A stretch of DNA of 64,000 bases. Source: Hirundichthys speculiger (lineage: Eukaryota > Chordata > Actinopteri > Beloniformes > Exocoetidae). Shown in pieces: positions 1 to 12,224 of the stretch (positions within the stretch are counted from its first letter, which is position 1; each line of letters begins with the position of its first letter). Made by a program: the position numbers and the translations under genes. The notes beneath the pieces are model-generated. The model was not told the origin of the DNA. It saw only the letters and a program-made list of their open reading frames with translations, and ran no database searches. The stretch covers positions 3,799,001-3,863,000 of the forward strand of contig JAGFBZ010000289.1 of assembly GCA_018398805.1 (NCBI GenBank), written 5' to 3'.

Positions 1-204
1 TACACCTCAGATCTGGGTCTGTGGTGTTACACAATCCTGCATGTTGGAACAGCCCACTGAAGGGCATATTTTCAGATGTAGGCAGCCCCACAATGTGACA
101 GGGTTGTGTGAGATGTTGGTTGCATTTTTTTCTTTCAATACCTCCCCTTTAAATTTGCAAAAGCCATCATTTTTCAAGTTAGACTTTAAGAAAAGGTCAA
201 ACAT

Positions 205-490
205 TTCTTTTCATGGCTCTGAGGGGGTCACCCATGTATTTATTACCTCTGGAATGGATTACTGCAATTCATTATATGTTGGAATGGGCCAGGTGCATAT
301 ATCACAGCAGCGTTTTGTTCAAAATGCTTGACTTTGACTCCTGACTGGGATACATAGACATTAACATATTTTACCCACACAGGTGTCATTGCATGGGCTA
401 TGCGTCCAATGCAGGCTGAATTATTAGATCCTGCTGATTACAAACAAGTCTATGAATTGTCTGGCACCAACTCATATGTCAGACATGCGT
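205..490 (+). pseudogene. LINE reverse-transcriptase C-terminal remnant (L2/CR1 type)
   Basis: Two short open stretches carry blocks found downstream of the catalytic core in L2/CR1-type LINE reverse transcriptases. The first reads SGMDYCNSLYVGM and then QRFVQNA (about 220-331). After a frame change, NCLAPTHMSDM (452-485) matches the usual 'LNGLAPxYLSDL' block. Their order and spacing fit one copy broken by small indels. No endonuclease, no catalytic YADD/FADD box and no 3' tail are visible. Such a protein would copy LINE RNA at the target site; this fragment cannot. The assignment rests on motif recognition, and L2 cannot be separated from Rex1/CR1 here. Confidence 0.6.
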
Positions 491-577
491 TTTCTTTTCT
501 TTTACTTTTTTATTTTATTTAGAATTGGATCAGAAGTCTTTAATCATTCTGAGCTACAGCTTGCACAAGCACACTAC

Positions 578-591
578 ATATATATATATAT

Positions 592-676
<85 letters not shown>

Positions 677-716
677 TAATTATATATATTATATAATTAA
701 TATAATTAATTTTATA
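578..716. repeat. (AT)n microsatellite with AT-only palindromic flank
   Basis: Alternating TA runs from 578 to 669 with one G interruption at 593. It is followed by about 45 bases of A and T only, in which short ATTAAT/TATATA palindromes recur. Open frames across it are repeat artefacts. Length in the assembly may not equal length in the genome. Confidence 0.95.
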
Positions 717-1214
717 AAAATGGAATAGAATAAGAACACATGAGCAGTTTCCTTGTCGAAAGAAGTTGTTAAATAATCAATTTTCCATCAAACTGTTTAA
801 CTAGATCATTATCATCTTTCCTGACTGGAGTCCACAGGCACTTGGCCTCATTTTAAGCTAAATGCTGATGGGTTGCAGATAACCTTTTGTCCAAACTCCA
901 GGCACCAGTGTTCTGTGTGGTGCATCTGGCATATTGACAACACCCAGTGTTCCAGCGCTTGCCATTTCCACTGGGTGTTCTGTTTTCCAGCCTGCTGCAA
1001 GGTAAACCAAATAAAGACAAAACACATTTCAGGGTTTTGGGAAAGTCATTATTTTTTTTCCAGACATCTGGTCATAACCTTAAACTTGATCATGCTCTAT
1101 TAAGAGCAAAACACAGGGGTATTTTTAATGAAACCCATGGCCACTTGTTGTTCTTAATGAATAAGTACAGCATTTTTGCCCTCTCTTCTCCCTTCTCCAG
1201 AGGGCACTATGACA
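717..1214. other. Unassigned AT-rich DNA
   Basis: No repeat family or coding signal was recognised. Short overlapping open frames at 873-1103 and 947-1214 have no recognisable motif, and the second runs into the SINE-like copy that follows. Confidence 0.5.
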
Positions 1215-1512
1215 TATCTTTCCATCCCTCCATATTCGATAGCTACTTCATCCTGTTCGGGGGAGTTGTGATCAGTGCCTGTCCCAGCTGGACTCAAAGT
1301 GTACCCTGGCAACCTGGTCCAGTCCATCACAGGGCCACAGAAAGACAAACAAGACGGATAACTGAACACATTCACAGCTGCCGGCCATTTAGAATCACAA
1401 CCAACCAACCAGGATGATTGGGCTGTGGGAGAAAGTGCCTGGGGAGAAGCCATGCCGGCATAAGGAGAACATTCGAATGTTAAAGACAAAGCCTCCATCA
1501 GGGGCCAAACCA
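1215..1512 (-). repeat. SINE-like dispersed fish repeat, (ATCC)-tailed family, copy 1
   Basis: From the tail end it reads CATCCCTCCAT, then the conserved blocks GTACCCTGGCAACC, CAGTCCATCACAGGGCC, GGGCTGTGGGAGAAAGTGCC and GGAGAACATTCGAATG. This is a very common teleost repeat. Other copies in this window are at 9181 (head only), 12606, 19160, 23195 and 62393. The family's head resembles a tRNA-type Pol III promoter and its other end is (GGAT)n, so this copy lies on the minus strand. Its formal family name is not asserted. Confidence 0.75.
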
Positions 1513-4500
1513 GAATACTTGACATGACACAGATGCTTTGAAATTAACATACACATGCAAGCGGTAGTTAGTCCTCACTATGATGGTACTTTTTATGGCT
1601 CATGAAAAATGACTAAAGGTAAAACCTTGATTTTTTTCATTTTCAGTTATTATTAAATTTGTAGCACACTATCAAGAAACCAGTGAGGCATTGGTTTCTG
1701 CTGGCTTTTTCAATTTTCACAGCAGTAAATAAAATCCGTGCTCACTCAGTGTCCTTCCTCAGCTATTCCTTGTTGGGCAATGCCAGTAAGAATGATATTT
1801 TTGCTATTTCAGACATTCCATAAAGGTCAATGAGTCAGATTGACACATTTAACAGCCCCTATCATAGACAGTGAATTGAACCAAATTCAACTGAGCTGAG
1901 CCAAAGAATGAAAAATTGTGCTGCATATTGGGAAAAGGTCAGGGTGATGTATTTCTCCGTTACATCTAAAGGAGGACATTTTTTTTCTCCTTTTTCAAGC
2001 TTGATTATAATTGTTCTTCACTGTTTTATGCTTCAGTGGTAAACATCTAAAATGTGGGAGGGGGGGTTCAGTAGCTTAAAATCAAACAAACAGGCATGCA
2101 AATGACTGTGCATAGTATGTTCTTAGCAGTGCTTTGAAAACTGCTTTAGCTGAGGCCAAGACATTGTTCTCTGCTGATAGATTAACTGTCCCTAATTTTC
2201 ACTACCATACTTAGCTACTATAGATACTCTATGTTTCAAAGTTTAATTCACCGATGAACATTACACTCACACACACTCACACACACTCATTCAATCATGT
2301 TGCCCACTTTACATGTAAGCCAGGAGTGACACAGGCAAAAACCTGCATTAAGAGGACGTCAACACCAGTGATGTCAGAGTTCCAACCAGAATCAGTCTCA
2401 AAACTGACATGCAGTCAGACTGAAGGTGCATTTTTTTTGTGATTTACAACTTCCATCAGTATCCACAGATATGGAAAATGGACCACATGCTGTTTAAACA
2501 AATGGACTATGACGGGACTGTCAGGCATCCTGTGGAGGGAGTCACTCTTCCTGCTATCCAGGTAGAGGACTCAGCCCACCTCGCAGGAAACCTTACTTAT
2601 AACTAACACTGCTTTTAGCGCATTCCTTCTATGTTCTCTGTCACAGTGACTGCTCTCTCTAAGTCTTTGCCAGTGTTATTCCCGGCCTTATCTGTCTTTC
2701 TCTTACCACCTCTGTCTTTTTTTCATCCCTTTCTCGTGCAATTGATCTCATTCTTTTCTCTGCAGCTGTCACTGCTCCAGAATGAGGGCATGTTTAATTA
2801 GAACAGGTGATTAATGGTCTCCTGTCCCAACTCAGGAAAGAAACATACACGTGAAAAAGACAGAGAGGGCTTTAAGCAGAAAAGAAAAGATTTTGATAAG
2901 GTGAAATGTTAATATGTTCAGACTGGAGCGTGTGAAATGTGACAGAGGTCGATATGTGGTGTTTAAGGTGAGAAATGAGTCAATTCTAACCCTTTATTTG
3001 ACATGCTTAAAAAAGAAAAAAAAACTCAAGAAATTTAAGTAATTTCCACATTGATAATCTTAAATGTATGTACTGTATGTGAGTGCCCTGTTTTTTTAGG
3101 ATGCTTAAAAAAAAAAAAAAACATTACAGTACAATACTTTCTTGTGTTTTTACATGGGGCTCCCTCCATCCATGTGCCACCATCCATGCAATAAAGGAGC
3201 AAATCTAGAAAGGCCTGGACCTGTTCTACGCAACTTAGCTCAACTTTATATCACCCATAAACTTCCCTTTGGGGATTAATAGAACAAACACCACTGTACA
3301 ACAAGAGTACTCTTATGAGGATTTCTAAACCATTTATATCAAGGTTAATTAATTGAACAACTATTACACTTCTTTAACAAGTGGGTTCTAACTAATTATT
3401 TGTGTTTTGTAAAATAATTAATAGTGGCTCTTTGCTTTCCAACTAATGATCCCACCCATCCCTTGCTTATGTGTAGTACTAAATTGTAATTTATGGTTCC
3501 TCATAGTAGCAACACATGTAGCACACGTACGAGACCTACGTCATAGTTGTTATTTACACTTCTCTGCTGTTGTTTGTGTCGCTCTGTAGTTACAATACCC
3601 ATCACTTAGTGGCGGAGTGGGTTCTTTTCTGCAGTGCTGAGTTTCTTTTTGCTTACTTCTTTTGAGGAGCTCAAATACAGCAACGGAGCAAATTACGCCA
3701 AATGTGAGTTGGAGTTCATCGATTTTCAGCAACATCTATTTTGCTGACATTACAGCAGTCTGTCTTTCTATTCAGCTTGATAATTACAATGATGAAGTAG
3801 CAAATATGTATAAGAAAATATCAAGTGCACCAACCGCATTTGCTGTGGCCCACATTGAAGCATACATTTGAGAAGAGGTGCACATCAGGCAACGGTGGTG
3901 GCTATGGCGACCGGTTCAACGGTAGACATACATTGTCAGTTCGATGTAGCAGCATGAACCGAGCTCATGGCTAAGATCAGTTCTTATGTTGTCCTCTCCA
4001 TCAGCTAGGATTCTCTGGGTCTGTTTTTCAGAGAGATACTCTCCTTCATCCATGTTGATGTTTATGGTGTCTCATGTCTGTTACTATTAATATATGAGTT
4101 ACTAACTAAAGGTGACATTACTGTGAAGTGTAACTCGCCATCCTTCATAAATGAATTATCACCACTTGATATCCCCCAAAATCACACATCTATAGAATAT
4201 GGATTACATATCCTTATCTCCAGAGCTGTTTCTCTATAGATCAGTGGCTTCGCTAAAATACTGCAAGCAAAACTAAAGCTATCAAGAACAAATAAATTGT
4301 TGGATAGTGAATCTTTGTTAAAAACGGCTTTTGGCTTGTCTTAAATGTAACAGAGGAAAATTAAAGGCCATTCACGCCTTCACATCTCCAGACAGACCTT
4401 TAGCAACAGTAACACATTGGTTTCATTGGGCTTCACAGAGTCTTCATATATTAGGATCAGTAAAGAGAAAAGACCATCGTCAGAGGCATTGAGAAGGCCG

Positions 4501-6984
4501 TTGATAACCTTAACGTAAGCTGGCTCTGTACTCTAATGACTACTTCATTACTCCAGTCTTGTACTTATGAACTGAAATTCTCAACTGGTACCCACAGGTC
4601 CCACCAGGAGCAAGTGCTGTCATCCTGTTTTGCAGCAGTTTCAGTCTCGATGGTACAGCAGTGGAAGTTCACCAGGATGTCTGAAGATAGAATAATAAGC
4701 ACTTGGCTAAGATTGCGGCCTCTTCTGATTGTTTGAGGTTTGAACCCATTCTTCCAGTTTATCCAGCCGGGCCTCGATGACCTGGCAGTTCCATTCTCAC
4801 GTTATTTCGACAGCTATGGATAAACAAATCCAAAACACGAGTCAACAGAGTTGACTTCAGTCATTTACATGAAAAGTTCATCATGTTTACGTAATTCATA
4901 ATTGAAAGTGAATGAGCCCTCATTATAAATACATTTTGTGACTCAGTTTGCTCTGTTGCAGATAATTTTAATGTTGCTCAGACAAGCTAATGATTCATGA
5001 ATATTATTTGAACAGTTGCTCTATATCTCTGAGGGTACGAGTTGAAGTACCAGTGAGATTAAAACACATCATAAGCTACAGTAGAACATGCAACATTGAA
5101 AATTCAACAACCAAAAACTCTGAAAGTCATCCTTTTCTCTGAGGTGCGACATGAAATGGGATTGTGTGGCTATAAAGATAGGTGGGTGGTGGTGGTGGTG
5201 GTGGTGGTGGGGGGGTGCTGCACTGATGAATCATTGATACTCTTCTGACAAAATACCTACATACCTACTGTATATCATACAATGACCTTTAAAAAATGCA
5301 GCACTTGTCACAATGGGAGTATAAATTTGCTAGTTTACCCAGGTGCTTCCAAGATAACGTCCTTAATGATGTTTGCTGACATTTTGTTTATAAATATGCA
5401 AATATTTTGGGAGCCAGCTGGAATTCAACCCCATGAAATACAAGAAAGAAAGAATTATGTCGTTATTAAATTAGCTGACAATATGTAATGGTGATTTATT
5501 CTTCTTTATCTAAGCAAGGCATCTCATCTTTAATTCAACTCCTCACTCTACTTGCATGGCCACACTAGTTATGATACAGCCAGCATGTGCAAAACCCCTC
5601 CACCTGAGTTGACATAAATTTATATGCAATGCTGGGACCCTGAAAGAAAACAGCTTTGGAAGATTTGCTCCTCCTCTAGACGCCATAATTCATCGCTCCT
5701 CCTGGCATCCTATGGTGCTATAGTGATGAAGGCATGATGAGAGGAAGGCTCCTTTTCATCTTGCTCCCATCAGCATTGTTGCCCCTAGCGTTTTCAGCTG
5801 ACATGTTGGCGTGTAAATGCTGAACTCTGCTGCTGGCCTTTCTTTTTTCCTTTTTTTTCTTTTTTCTCTCTCTCAGAAAATGAACTCTTGTGCATCTGTA
5901 TTACCTAATTATCTTGAGTTAGGTTATATTAGTTTAGGACGTAACGGTTAAACTCTGAGCAGTGAAGCCAGGTGTGCACTCGGATGGTTTTATCTAAAGG
6001 GACACACTTTTATTTTCTTAATTTTCTAATACTAAACTGAGATAGAACTATGGTTGACCTTGAACCTGAGCACCACAGGAATAAACAGCTCAGCCATGTA
6101 GCTATTCTGGACTTTAACTTTGGCATCTTGTACTCCTCTGAGGAATCAGTTCCTACAAGATTGGATCTATTGGAGGCTTTTCAAATACATTTTCAGTTTA
6201 ATAATAATGAATTGCAGTAGTCCAAAGTGCTGCAGTGAGAATTAGCAGGAAAGATCATACCCGTTGAATCCGGGACATAATTTAAATTTCTATACCCTTT
6301 AATGACAAAACTCATTATATCTTGAAGACATCATTGTGCCTTCTTATCTCTACAGGGCACTTTGCTCTGAGCAAGCATGTTTATTTGCTGTTTCTAAAAG
6401 TAGTACGGGAGTTACAGCCGTCAGTAACTGAGCACCTCTCTTGTAGAGCCAGCTTGGATTTGGAAGGCAAACATCTTTAATATAATTAGACCGGGCTTTC
6501 TAATTGATCATTTCTATACAGCCAGGTGGATAAAGTGTTCCCTGAGCCAGGCCAGCCATTTAGTTCAGGAAGTTAGCTATTACTAACTAACTAATTAATC
6601 TTTGAATTCCAAAACTGGGGTCAGTGAGCTCCCTCTGGATGACCACCTAACCTGTATACAAAATATTAGAGAGGCATTTTATCCTTTGCATCCATTTTAC
6701 TGCAAATGTAAATATGCAAGGATTATTTACAGATGCTTTCAGGACATTTACTGCTTTACTCATGCCACTGATCAGGATGATTTTTTTTTTGTAACATAAC
6801 ACTGAAGAGCTTTTTTTTAATACAAAGATCACCAAATGATGGTCATCTATATCGCATAAGCAGTAGAGTTTATCTAATATTTCCTCTCTCTGAGAATTAA
6901 AAAGCTCTATACTAGTTGTATTAGTTGGCAGTGACATGGCATACAAAATATCCTAATATAGACCTACTTAGCATATATGTCACA
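1513..6984. other. Long stretch without recognised genes
   Basis: About 5.5 kb with no recognisable protein, RNA gene or repeat family on either strand. It holds a short CTCACACA-type microsatellite (2264-2291), several A or T homopolymers, and a (GGT)n array annotated separately. The open frames are all under 100 codons and lack domain signatures. Blocks at 3500-3720, 4380-4800 and 5640-5830 are less AT-rich than their surroundings and could be old repeats or conserved non-coding DNA; nothing in the sequence decides this. Confidence 0.5.
5181..5216. repeat. (GGT)n microsatellite with terminal G run
   Basis: Nine or so GGT units are followed by eight G residues. The strand is strongly G-rich and has the G-run density of a possible G-quadruplex, in otherwise AT-rich DNA. 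Confidence 0.9.
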
Positions 6985-7400
6985 CATAAACTATTATAAT
7001 GGCCTTGGATTCATCATCAGTGGACTCATCAAGCTGAATAGCATACCGTGGCTCAGGACCCATTAAGCCACTCCAACAATTGTCTTCGATTGTTTTCTTG
7101 CCTTTTCAACAATTCGCCTTCAAATTGTGGTAGCTGAAAGATGTGTTCTTAGTAGCACAACCTCACCCAGGAGATCATGGCTCATGTCTGTGGCGGCAGG
7201 CACAATCAACTCAATATTAGCATCCACTATCAACATCAACATGGCAAGCTGAGAACTGCAGCATTTGTTGAGATGGAGGTCTCCAGTGGTCTTCTGTCCT
7301 GACATGCGTGAGGATGCATGGGGATGTCCTTTAAGAGCCAAATCACTGATAGCAGCAAAGCCATTTTTTCTCGGAGAGAAACGGCTTGACTTATTGCATG
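6985..7400 (-). pseudogene. hAT transposase remnant (ZBED5/FAM200-like type)
   Basis: Read on the minus strand, the stretch carries the block leading into the first catalytic Asp of hAT transposases of the ZBED5/FAM200/SCAND3-like group. An ELIVPAATDMSHDLLGEVVL segment (about 7200-7140) is followed by RRIVEKARKQS and then AIQLDESTDDESKA (about 7040-7001), which matches the family's 'FALQLDESTDVS'. A stop separates the parts and frame changes are needed to join them. Known members bind DNA through a BED finger and cut and paste hAT elements; neither the BED finger nor the C-terminal dimerisation region is visible. No terminal repeats or TSD were found, so this is an orphan fragment. Domestication is unlikely because the frame is broken. 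Confidence 0.6.
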
Positions 7401-8129
7401 AAAGCCGTCATCAAGAGTTAAATGGATACATGCCTGAATGGAACTATTAGTCTTGGATTCCCTGTATTATTATTATTCAAGTCCTTTCAACACAGTCACT
7501 ACTCAGACTTGGATCCAACAATTCCTTATTTAGCAAAGTTGTTTAATGATCACAAGTTAATCAGATTTCTGTTATGTCAAAAAATGTTAACAGTTAAAAT
7601 GTACTAATTATTTTATTTAAACTTTACACATTCTCATGTACAGAATAAAGTTTTTTTTACTGATATTTACATCCACCAAGTATATGACAGTAAAAAAAGT
7701 GTACAAAAGCACAATTCCTGCTCTGATTAAGCACTTTCCACCTATCAACACTGCCATACCCAGCCTTGAAAGTCCTGCTTCCTTATACTGTATCTTGGCA
7801 GCCTTATCAATCGCTCTACAGAGCTCCTGCATACAGCCCTTGATTCTGATGCCCCACTGAAAAGGAAGGTAGTTAATTGTAGAAGGATTATGCCCAGCTA
7901 TGATGCAAAGAGGTGGCATCTGAAACAGTGATGTAGAAAGTGGAACTCTACTGATTTAAAATAATTTCATTTAGCTTGCAGAGATGGTTTGTTAACCTAA
8001 TTAAAAAAAAGCTCTTTTTTTGAATATTAGGGACCAAATGCATCGTCTTCTGCCAGCTATGGAGATTACATCATACAGGACAGCGACCCAGGAAATCAGC
8101 TGCATCAGCTCGTTCTTACCAAGACTGCT
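7401..8129. other. Unassigned AT-rich DNA
   Basis: No family was recognised. Opposed open frames of 100 and 74 codons (7617-7919 minus, 7636-7860 plus) overlap one another and show no domain motif. Confidence 0.4.
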
Positions 8130-9060
8130 TTTCTTTCATTGATATTTGTCTTGGTTGTATCTCACTCAAAGCCACTCATTCCAAGCTATTTAAAGAAATT
8201 CTTCCCATAATTGGCTCAGTAATCTTGGATATTGTCAAAGCAGCCCTTATAACAGGATATGTTCCAAGTTGTTGCAAATTACCTAAGTGATTATTTTTGT
8301 AGAAATGTGCAGTTTTGAGCTGGACGGTTAATGAAGATCACTTTTACTGAGCCACTGGTTTTACTGTCAGGAATCTTGGTGTCATTTTTGATCAAGGCCT
8401 GTTATTTTTTAACTCTCATGTAAACCAGCTCGAAAAGGTAGTTTTCTTTCATTTGCATAGTATTGGGAATATTAGAAACACGTTGTCTTAAAAGGATGCA
8501 GAAAAATGAATCCATGCCTTTGTTAGCCTCTGGGCTGGATTATTGTAATGAATTGTGTTTTTGCTGTACCAACAGGAGTGTTAAAAACATTAGAGTGGTC
8601 CAGAACTCTGCAGGACGAGTACTTACTAGAACCAGAAACGGATCACATCTCATCAGTTTTAGCTTCTTTACACTGACTTCCTGTTGAGTCAAGAATTGAA
8701 TTCAAAACATTATTTCTTGCATTACAAAGCTTTGAACAATAAGGCTCCAACATATCTTAAGGACGTCATAGTTCCACATTGTCCCAGAACACTCCCTAAA
8801 TGCAGGTTTACTTGCTTTTCCAAGAGTCTGTCAGTCTTGAAAAGGGTTCCAGAGGCTCGTCTATTATGGAATCAACTCCTGATCATGGTATGCGAGACAG
8901 ACCCCTTCTCTACATTTAGGTTTGGACCTTCCTTTTTTAATGACGCTTTCAACTCTGCTGGCTGTGTTGCTATAGGCCTTGGAATGCTTGGCGGGACTCC
9001 CATGATGCAAGCATGTTCACCCTGTCTCTCGCACAGTTTAAGATTTTCCTGGATCATTTG
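8130..9060 (+). pseudogene. L2-type LINE ORF2 remnant
   Basis: Ordered fragments of an L2-type ORF2 appear in changing frames. KLFKEILPIIGSVILDIV with TGYVPSCCKLP (about 8185-8285) is the block N-terminal to the reverse-transcriptase palm. VRNLGVIFDQGL (8370-8403), GLDYCNELCF (8530-8570) and VVQNSAGRVLTRTRNGSH (8597-8650) belong to the C-terminal part. ASLHWLPVESRIEFK (about 8663-8705) continues in another frame. The catalytic YADD region between the first and second blocks is missing, so an internal deletion is present in addition to frameshifts. 8990-9170 probably belongs to the 3' region of the same element, but no (ATTGA)n tail is seen. Intact copies encode endonuclease and reverse transcriptase for target-primed reverse transcription; this one is dead. 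Confidence 0.7.
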
Positions 9061-9180
9061 ATAGTAATAACACTGTTTATCTTGCGTAGTGCCTCTCTCC
9101 TCCTCTTCTTTAGGTTCTCCCATGGTGCTGCTGGTTCCTGCTGCAGCTGCTTCCCCTTTTCTTCTCCTGTCTTCTATATG

Positions 9181-9290
9181 AGGGGCAGCACAGTGGTGCA
9201 GTTGTTAGCAGCACTGACATTTCACAACAACAAGGTTCAGTTGGATCTTATGTGAGCTGAGCCATTCTGGGAGGAGTTTGTATGTTATGT
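9181..9290 (+). repeat. SINE-like dispersed repeat, head fragment, copy 2
   Basis: GGGGCAGCACAGTGGTGCAG begins the copy and gives an A-box-like element (GTGGTGCAGTTGTTAGCA). A weak B-box-like AGGTTCAG and then GGAGGAGTTTGTATGTT follow. This is the promoter end of the family described at 1215. The body and the (GGAT)n tail are absent, so the copy is truncated. Confidence 0.6.
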
Positions 9291-10389
9291 TCGCACATAA
9301 CGAGCTGCTACTTTTTCTCTTTGGCGTGTGTTTCCAAGAATGTAAAAATGTAAATAGCAAGGAGGAGTTGACTCATTGATGCTGACATGATGTGAAATCA
9401 CATGCTCCTCTCGTGTCGTACACAGAGATAGGTTGCTATTTGAAGATGCACTTCACTGGAGACGCACATTAAAGAGGCACAGCATGATTTAGAAAACAGA
9501 CTGCCAAAAATGATTATTTTTAACTGCATGTTGAGAATGGCTGGTGATGCTCTCTACTTGTTGCCAGTAATGAATGCTCTTGTCTTTCCATCAGTACAAC
9601 ACATTTTGGAACTTATCTGCAATCCTGTCTTGCAAATGGAAAGCAAAACAGTATAGCACAAATATAGAACGATTGCTTCCTTTACTTATATTTAAGTATA
9701 ACAGGGGAGTTGGTTACAACCCTTTTACTCTTCAGTAAACTTATTGACCTCCCAAAAGTTTGCTGACAAATCCCCAAAATAGATCGACCTTCAGAATACC
9801 CTCATTCTTAACACTGGACTCATTTGAATTTCTAGCTGCATGCCTGCCAAATTAGGATGGTTGTTAAGATAGACAAAAAGCAGACAACAGAGATACAATT
9901 ACCTATGAAACAGATTGGTGGAATAAATATGTAATTCTGGCATATTTTTTGTTTTCCAAAACTATGCCAACTTTTCTTTATTTCTGTCTGCATATATGAC
10001 ATGGGATATTTTCTCGGTTGGAGAAGGGATCAAATTTATGATTAAGGTTATAAAACCGAGCCCTGCTTCCGCTGTTGCTGTCTTCTTTGACAGGAAAGTT
10101 ACTTGAAATACATTGCTAGGGGCTGATAGCTGTCTGTTCCCTGGCACATTTCAGCTTGTTGCTCTCCCTAAGGTGCCTATTGGTGCAGATGATGCACAAT
10201 GCACATCTGTCAGACACATCCGCGTGTGGGTAGTATTTTACTGTGGATCTCTGTGAAATGCTTTTAACAAAACCGCTTGTACCTTATTGTTTTAACATTT
10301 CAGTGCTGTGAAATTTATACTATTCACTGCATTCAAAGGACGTGAGAGCATGTGAAGAGGAGAGTGCACGCAGTGTGAAGAGAGTGGAA
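9291..10389. other. Unassigned AT-rich DNA
   Basis: Nothing recognisable on either strand. The longest open frame (9962-10147, minus) has 61 codons and no motif. Confidence 0.4.
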
Positions 10390-10617
10390 AAGAATGTTTG
10401 GAATTTTTCTGTGGTAGAAGAGTAGCAGACACAGTAAAGAGAGAGGTTTACAAGACAGGAGTGAGACCAGGGCTTCTATATGGCTTGGAGACAGGAAGCA
10501 GAGCAGGAGGTGGCAGAGGAGACGATGCTAAGATTTTATTTGGCAGTGACAAAGATAGCTATGATTAAGAACAAGCACATCAGAGGAACGGCCAGAGTTG
10601 GATGTCTTGGAGACAGA
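10390..10617 (+). pseudogene. RTE-type LINE C-terminal remnant, 5' half of a split copy
   Basis: The frame VKREVYKTGVRPGLLYGLET (10436-10495) shifts and continues as EAEQEVAEETMLRFYLAV, then KIAMIKNKHIRGTARVG and CLGDR up to 10617. This is the C-terminal segment of RTE-type reverse transcriptases common in fish ('VYKTAIRPALLYGSETW...EVAEMKMLRF...RNEHIRGTA'). The frame stops at the edge of a MITE and resumes in register at 11653 with KVATLRWFGL. The original LINE copy was therefore continuous here and the MITE came later. One frameshift near 10497 predates or is independent of the MITE. The protein is inactive. Confidence 0.75.
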
Positions 10618-11652
10618 GGCCCTGATCGTACACCTAGCCGCTAGCCACTAGCCGCTACCCGCTACCCGCAGATTGCGGGTAGCAATTAAAGCTGCTACCT
10701 ACTATGCCGACTCTCTCTCTACTCTCACATTGTAGGCGTGGCAATGGGTCTTTTGCGCTTTCTGCAAACTCGGTATCTTGCGATCGCGGGTTTAGGATAG
10801 CGGGTAGCGGCTGGTCAGACAACCCGCTACCCGCAACCCGCATGTCGGCGTGTAAAAGAGCGCGTCGAAGTGGCATGAATGTGCATCCACCTGGTCACAT
10901 GTGGATGTGCACAAACGGCTCTACCTCTTGATTACGCATCACCGTATTCCTTGCAGATGTTTTTATTCCCTGTACAGACACGTCAGTCTGTACAGCTGTG
11001 GCATGATCTCATTCAGATGTCTGCTGTGGAGGAAACCAAGGAGATCTTTGGGACATTTCCCCTCAATATCTGTCATGGTCACTTCTATTATTTTCGATAT
11101 GTCTGAAACTGTTGGTGGTCGAGGAAAAGCGCATCAGTTGCTCCAAGACGCACAGCTGTCCCAGATTCCCAGCACCCCCTGCTGAGAATATGTTTCCGCG
11201 GCTCTGCCTGGCCGTGTTTACCGGGAGCGCACCAACTATCTGGGACTTTCAGGTTGCCGATAGGAATTGTCTGTGTAAAAATATCTTTATGTATATATCA
11301 GTGCAGAGGAGGAGGAGAAGGAAGGAAGAGGAGGAAGCTCTGCAGCAGAGTCCCAGACGAGCTGCTCATGAGAGCTGCTCCGATCTGGATGAAAAGACGC
11401 TCCATAGCGGGTTGCGGGTAGCAGGTTGCGGGTAGTGCAACCTGCTCTTAAAGGCAATGGTTACTGACGCACTGAATGGTTTAACAGGTGGAACGCCATA
11501 GCCACTCCTATGCATAAATATAGCGGTTAGCGCAGGTAAGATCGCGGGTTTAGGGAGGTGGAAGATTGCATTTTTTTGCGGGGGAACTCCCCTCCCGCTA
11601 CCCGCTATCCCTTAATAGTGGCTTTAGGGGGGTTTGGCTGAAGATCGGGCCC
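10618..11652. mobile_element. Non-autonomous Harbinger-like DNA transposon (MITE), long copy
   Basis: The ends are GGCCCTGATC on the left and GATCGGGCCC on the right, an imperfect inverted repeat starting GG(G/C)CC. The flanking triplets are AGA and AAA, and removing the element plus one triplet restores a continuous LINE frame (GDR/K-VATLRW). A 3-bp TSD and GG-starting termini fit PIF/Harbinger; that superfamily call is an inference. Inside both ends are clusters of CCGCTACCCGC and CTAGCCGCTAGCC, i.e. subterminal repeats in both orientations. No transposase is present. A second copy at 17238 lacks roughly 10795-11315 of this one. The extra open frames here (e.g. 10901-11185, 11112-11435) have no domains. 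Confidence 0.75.
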
Positions 11653-11705
11653 AAAGTGGCTACACTGAGATGGTTTGGGTTGCATAAAGTGGAAGGATAG
11701 TGAAT
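11653..11705 (+). pseudogene. RTE-type LINE remnant, 3' half of the split copy
   Basis: AAAGTGGCTACACTGAGATG encodes KVATLRW and continues FGL, the block that follows directly after GDR at 10617 in RTE-type proteins ('GDKVREARLRWFGHV'). The match fades after about 11705. Confidence 0.65.
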
Positions 11706-12224
11706 GTTTTATAAAATATATATGGTGAGACTGAAATAAAGAGATGTCCAAATTTATTGTTTGCAAACCTTGGGCACAGTCTGAGAGAATGAAAAAGACT
11801 GCCAGGAGAGTGGCCAAGGGCAGAGGATAAGGAAGCAATCACGATACTGATAAAAGGCATCAACAGTGGTTAAACACTGTATTACCTGCATTCACATGCT
11901 TGATTCATTTGTGTCCCCGGATTTCATTCTCCACTAACAGAAGGTAACCTATACAGCCCACTAAAAGCTTTTGCAACTTATCTTGCTTGTCAGCACTGTT
12001 GGTGAGTTAGTGTGCTGAAAGAAGTACACCGAGCTTGTTATAGCAGCCTTAACATCATTTATACTTTAGGGAAAGTTTATTTTTCTGCATTCCATATTTT
12101 GGCTCGTTGTTTAAGATAAAACATTCCTCATTTAGAAAACCACTGTTGCATTGTTTCTCTCAGATATTTCGGCAATCTGGACTCCCAGTAGCTCAGCTGA
12201 ATCAAGGCTGACTGTATTTTTATT
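11706..12224. other. Unassigned DNA, possibly LINE 3' remainder
   Basis: The region follows the split LINE and could include its decayed 3' end. No further motif can be read. Confidence 0.3.

Noticed and set aside
452..679. 75-codon frame ending in YIYIYI, and a similar one at 13628-13816
   Set aside because: Both translate (AT)n microsatellites.
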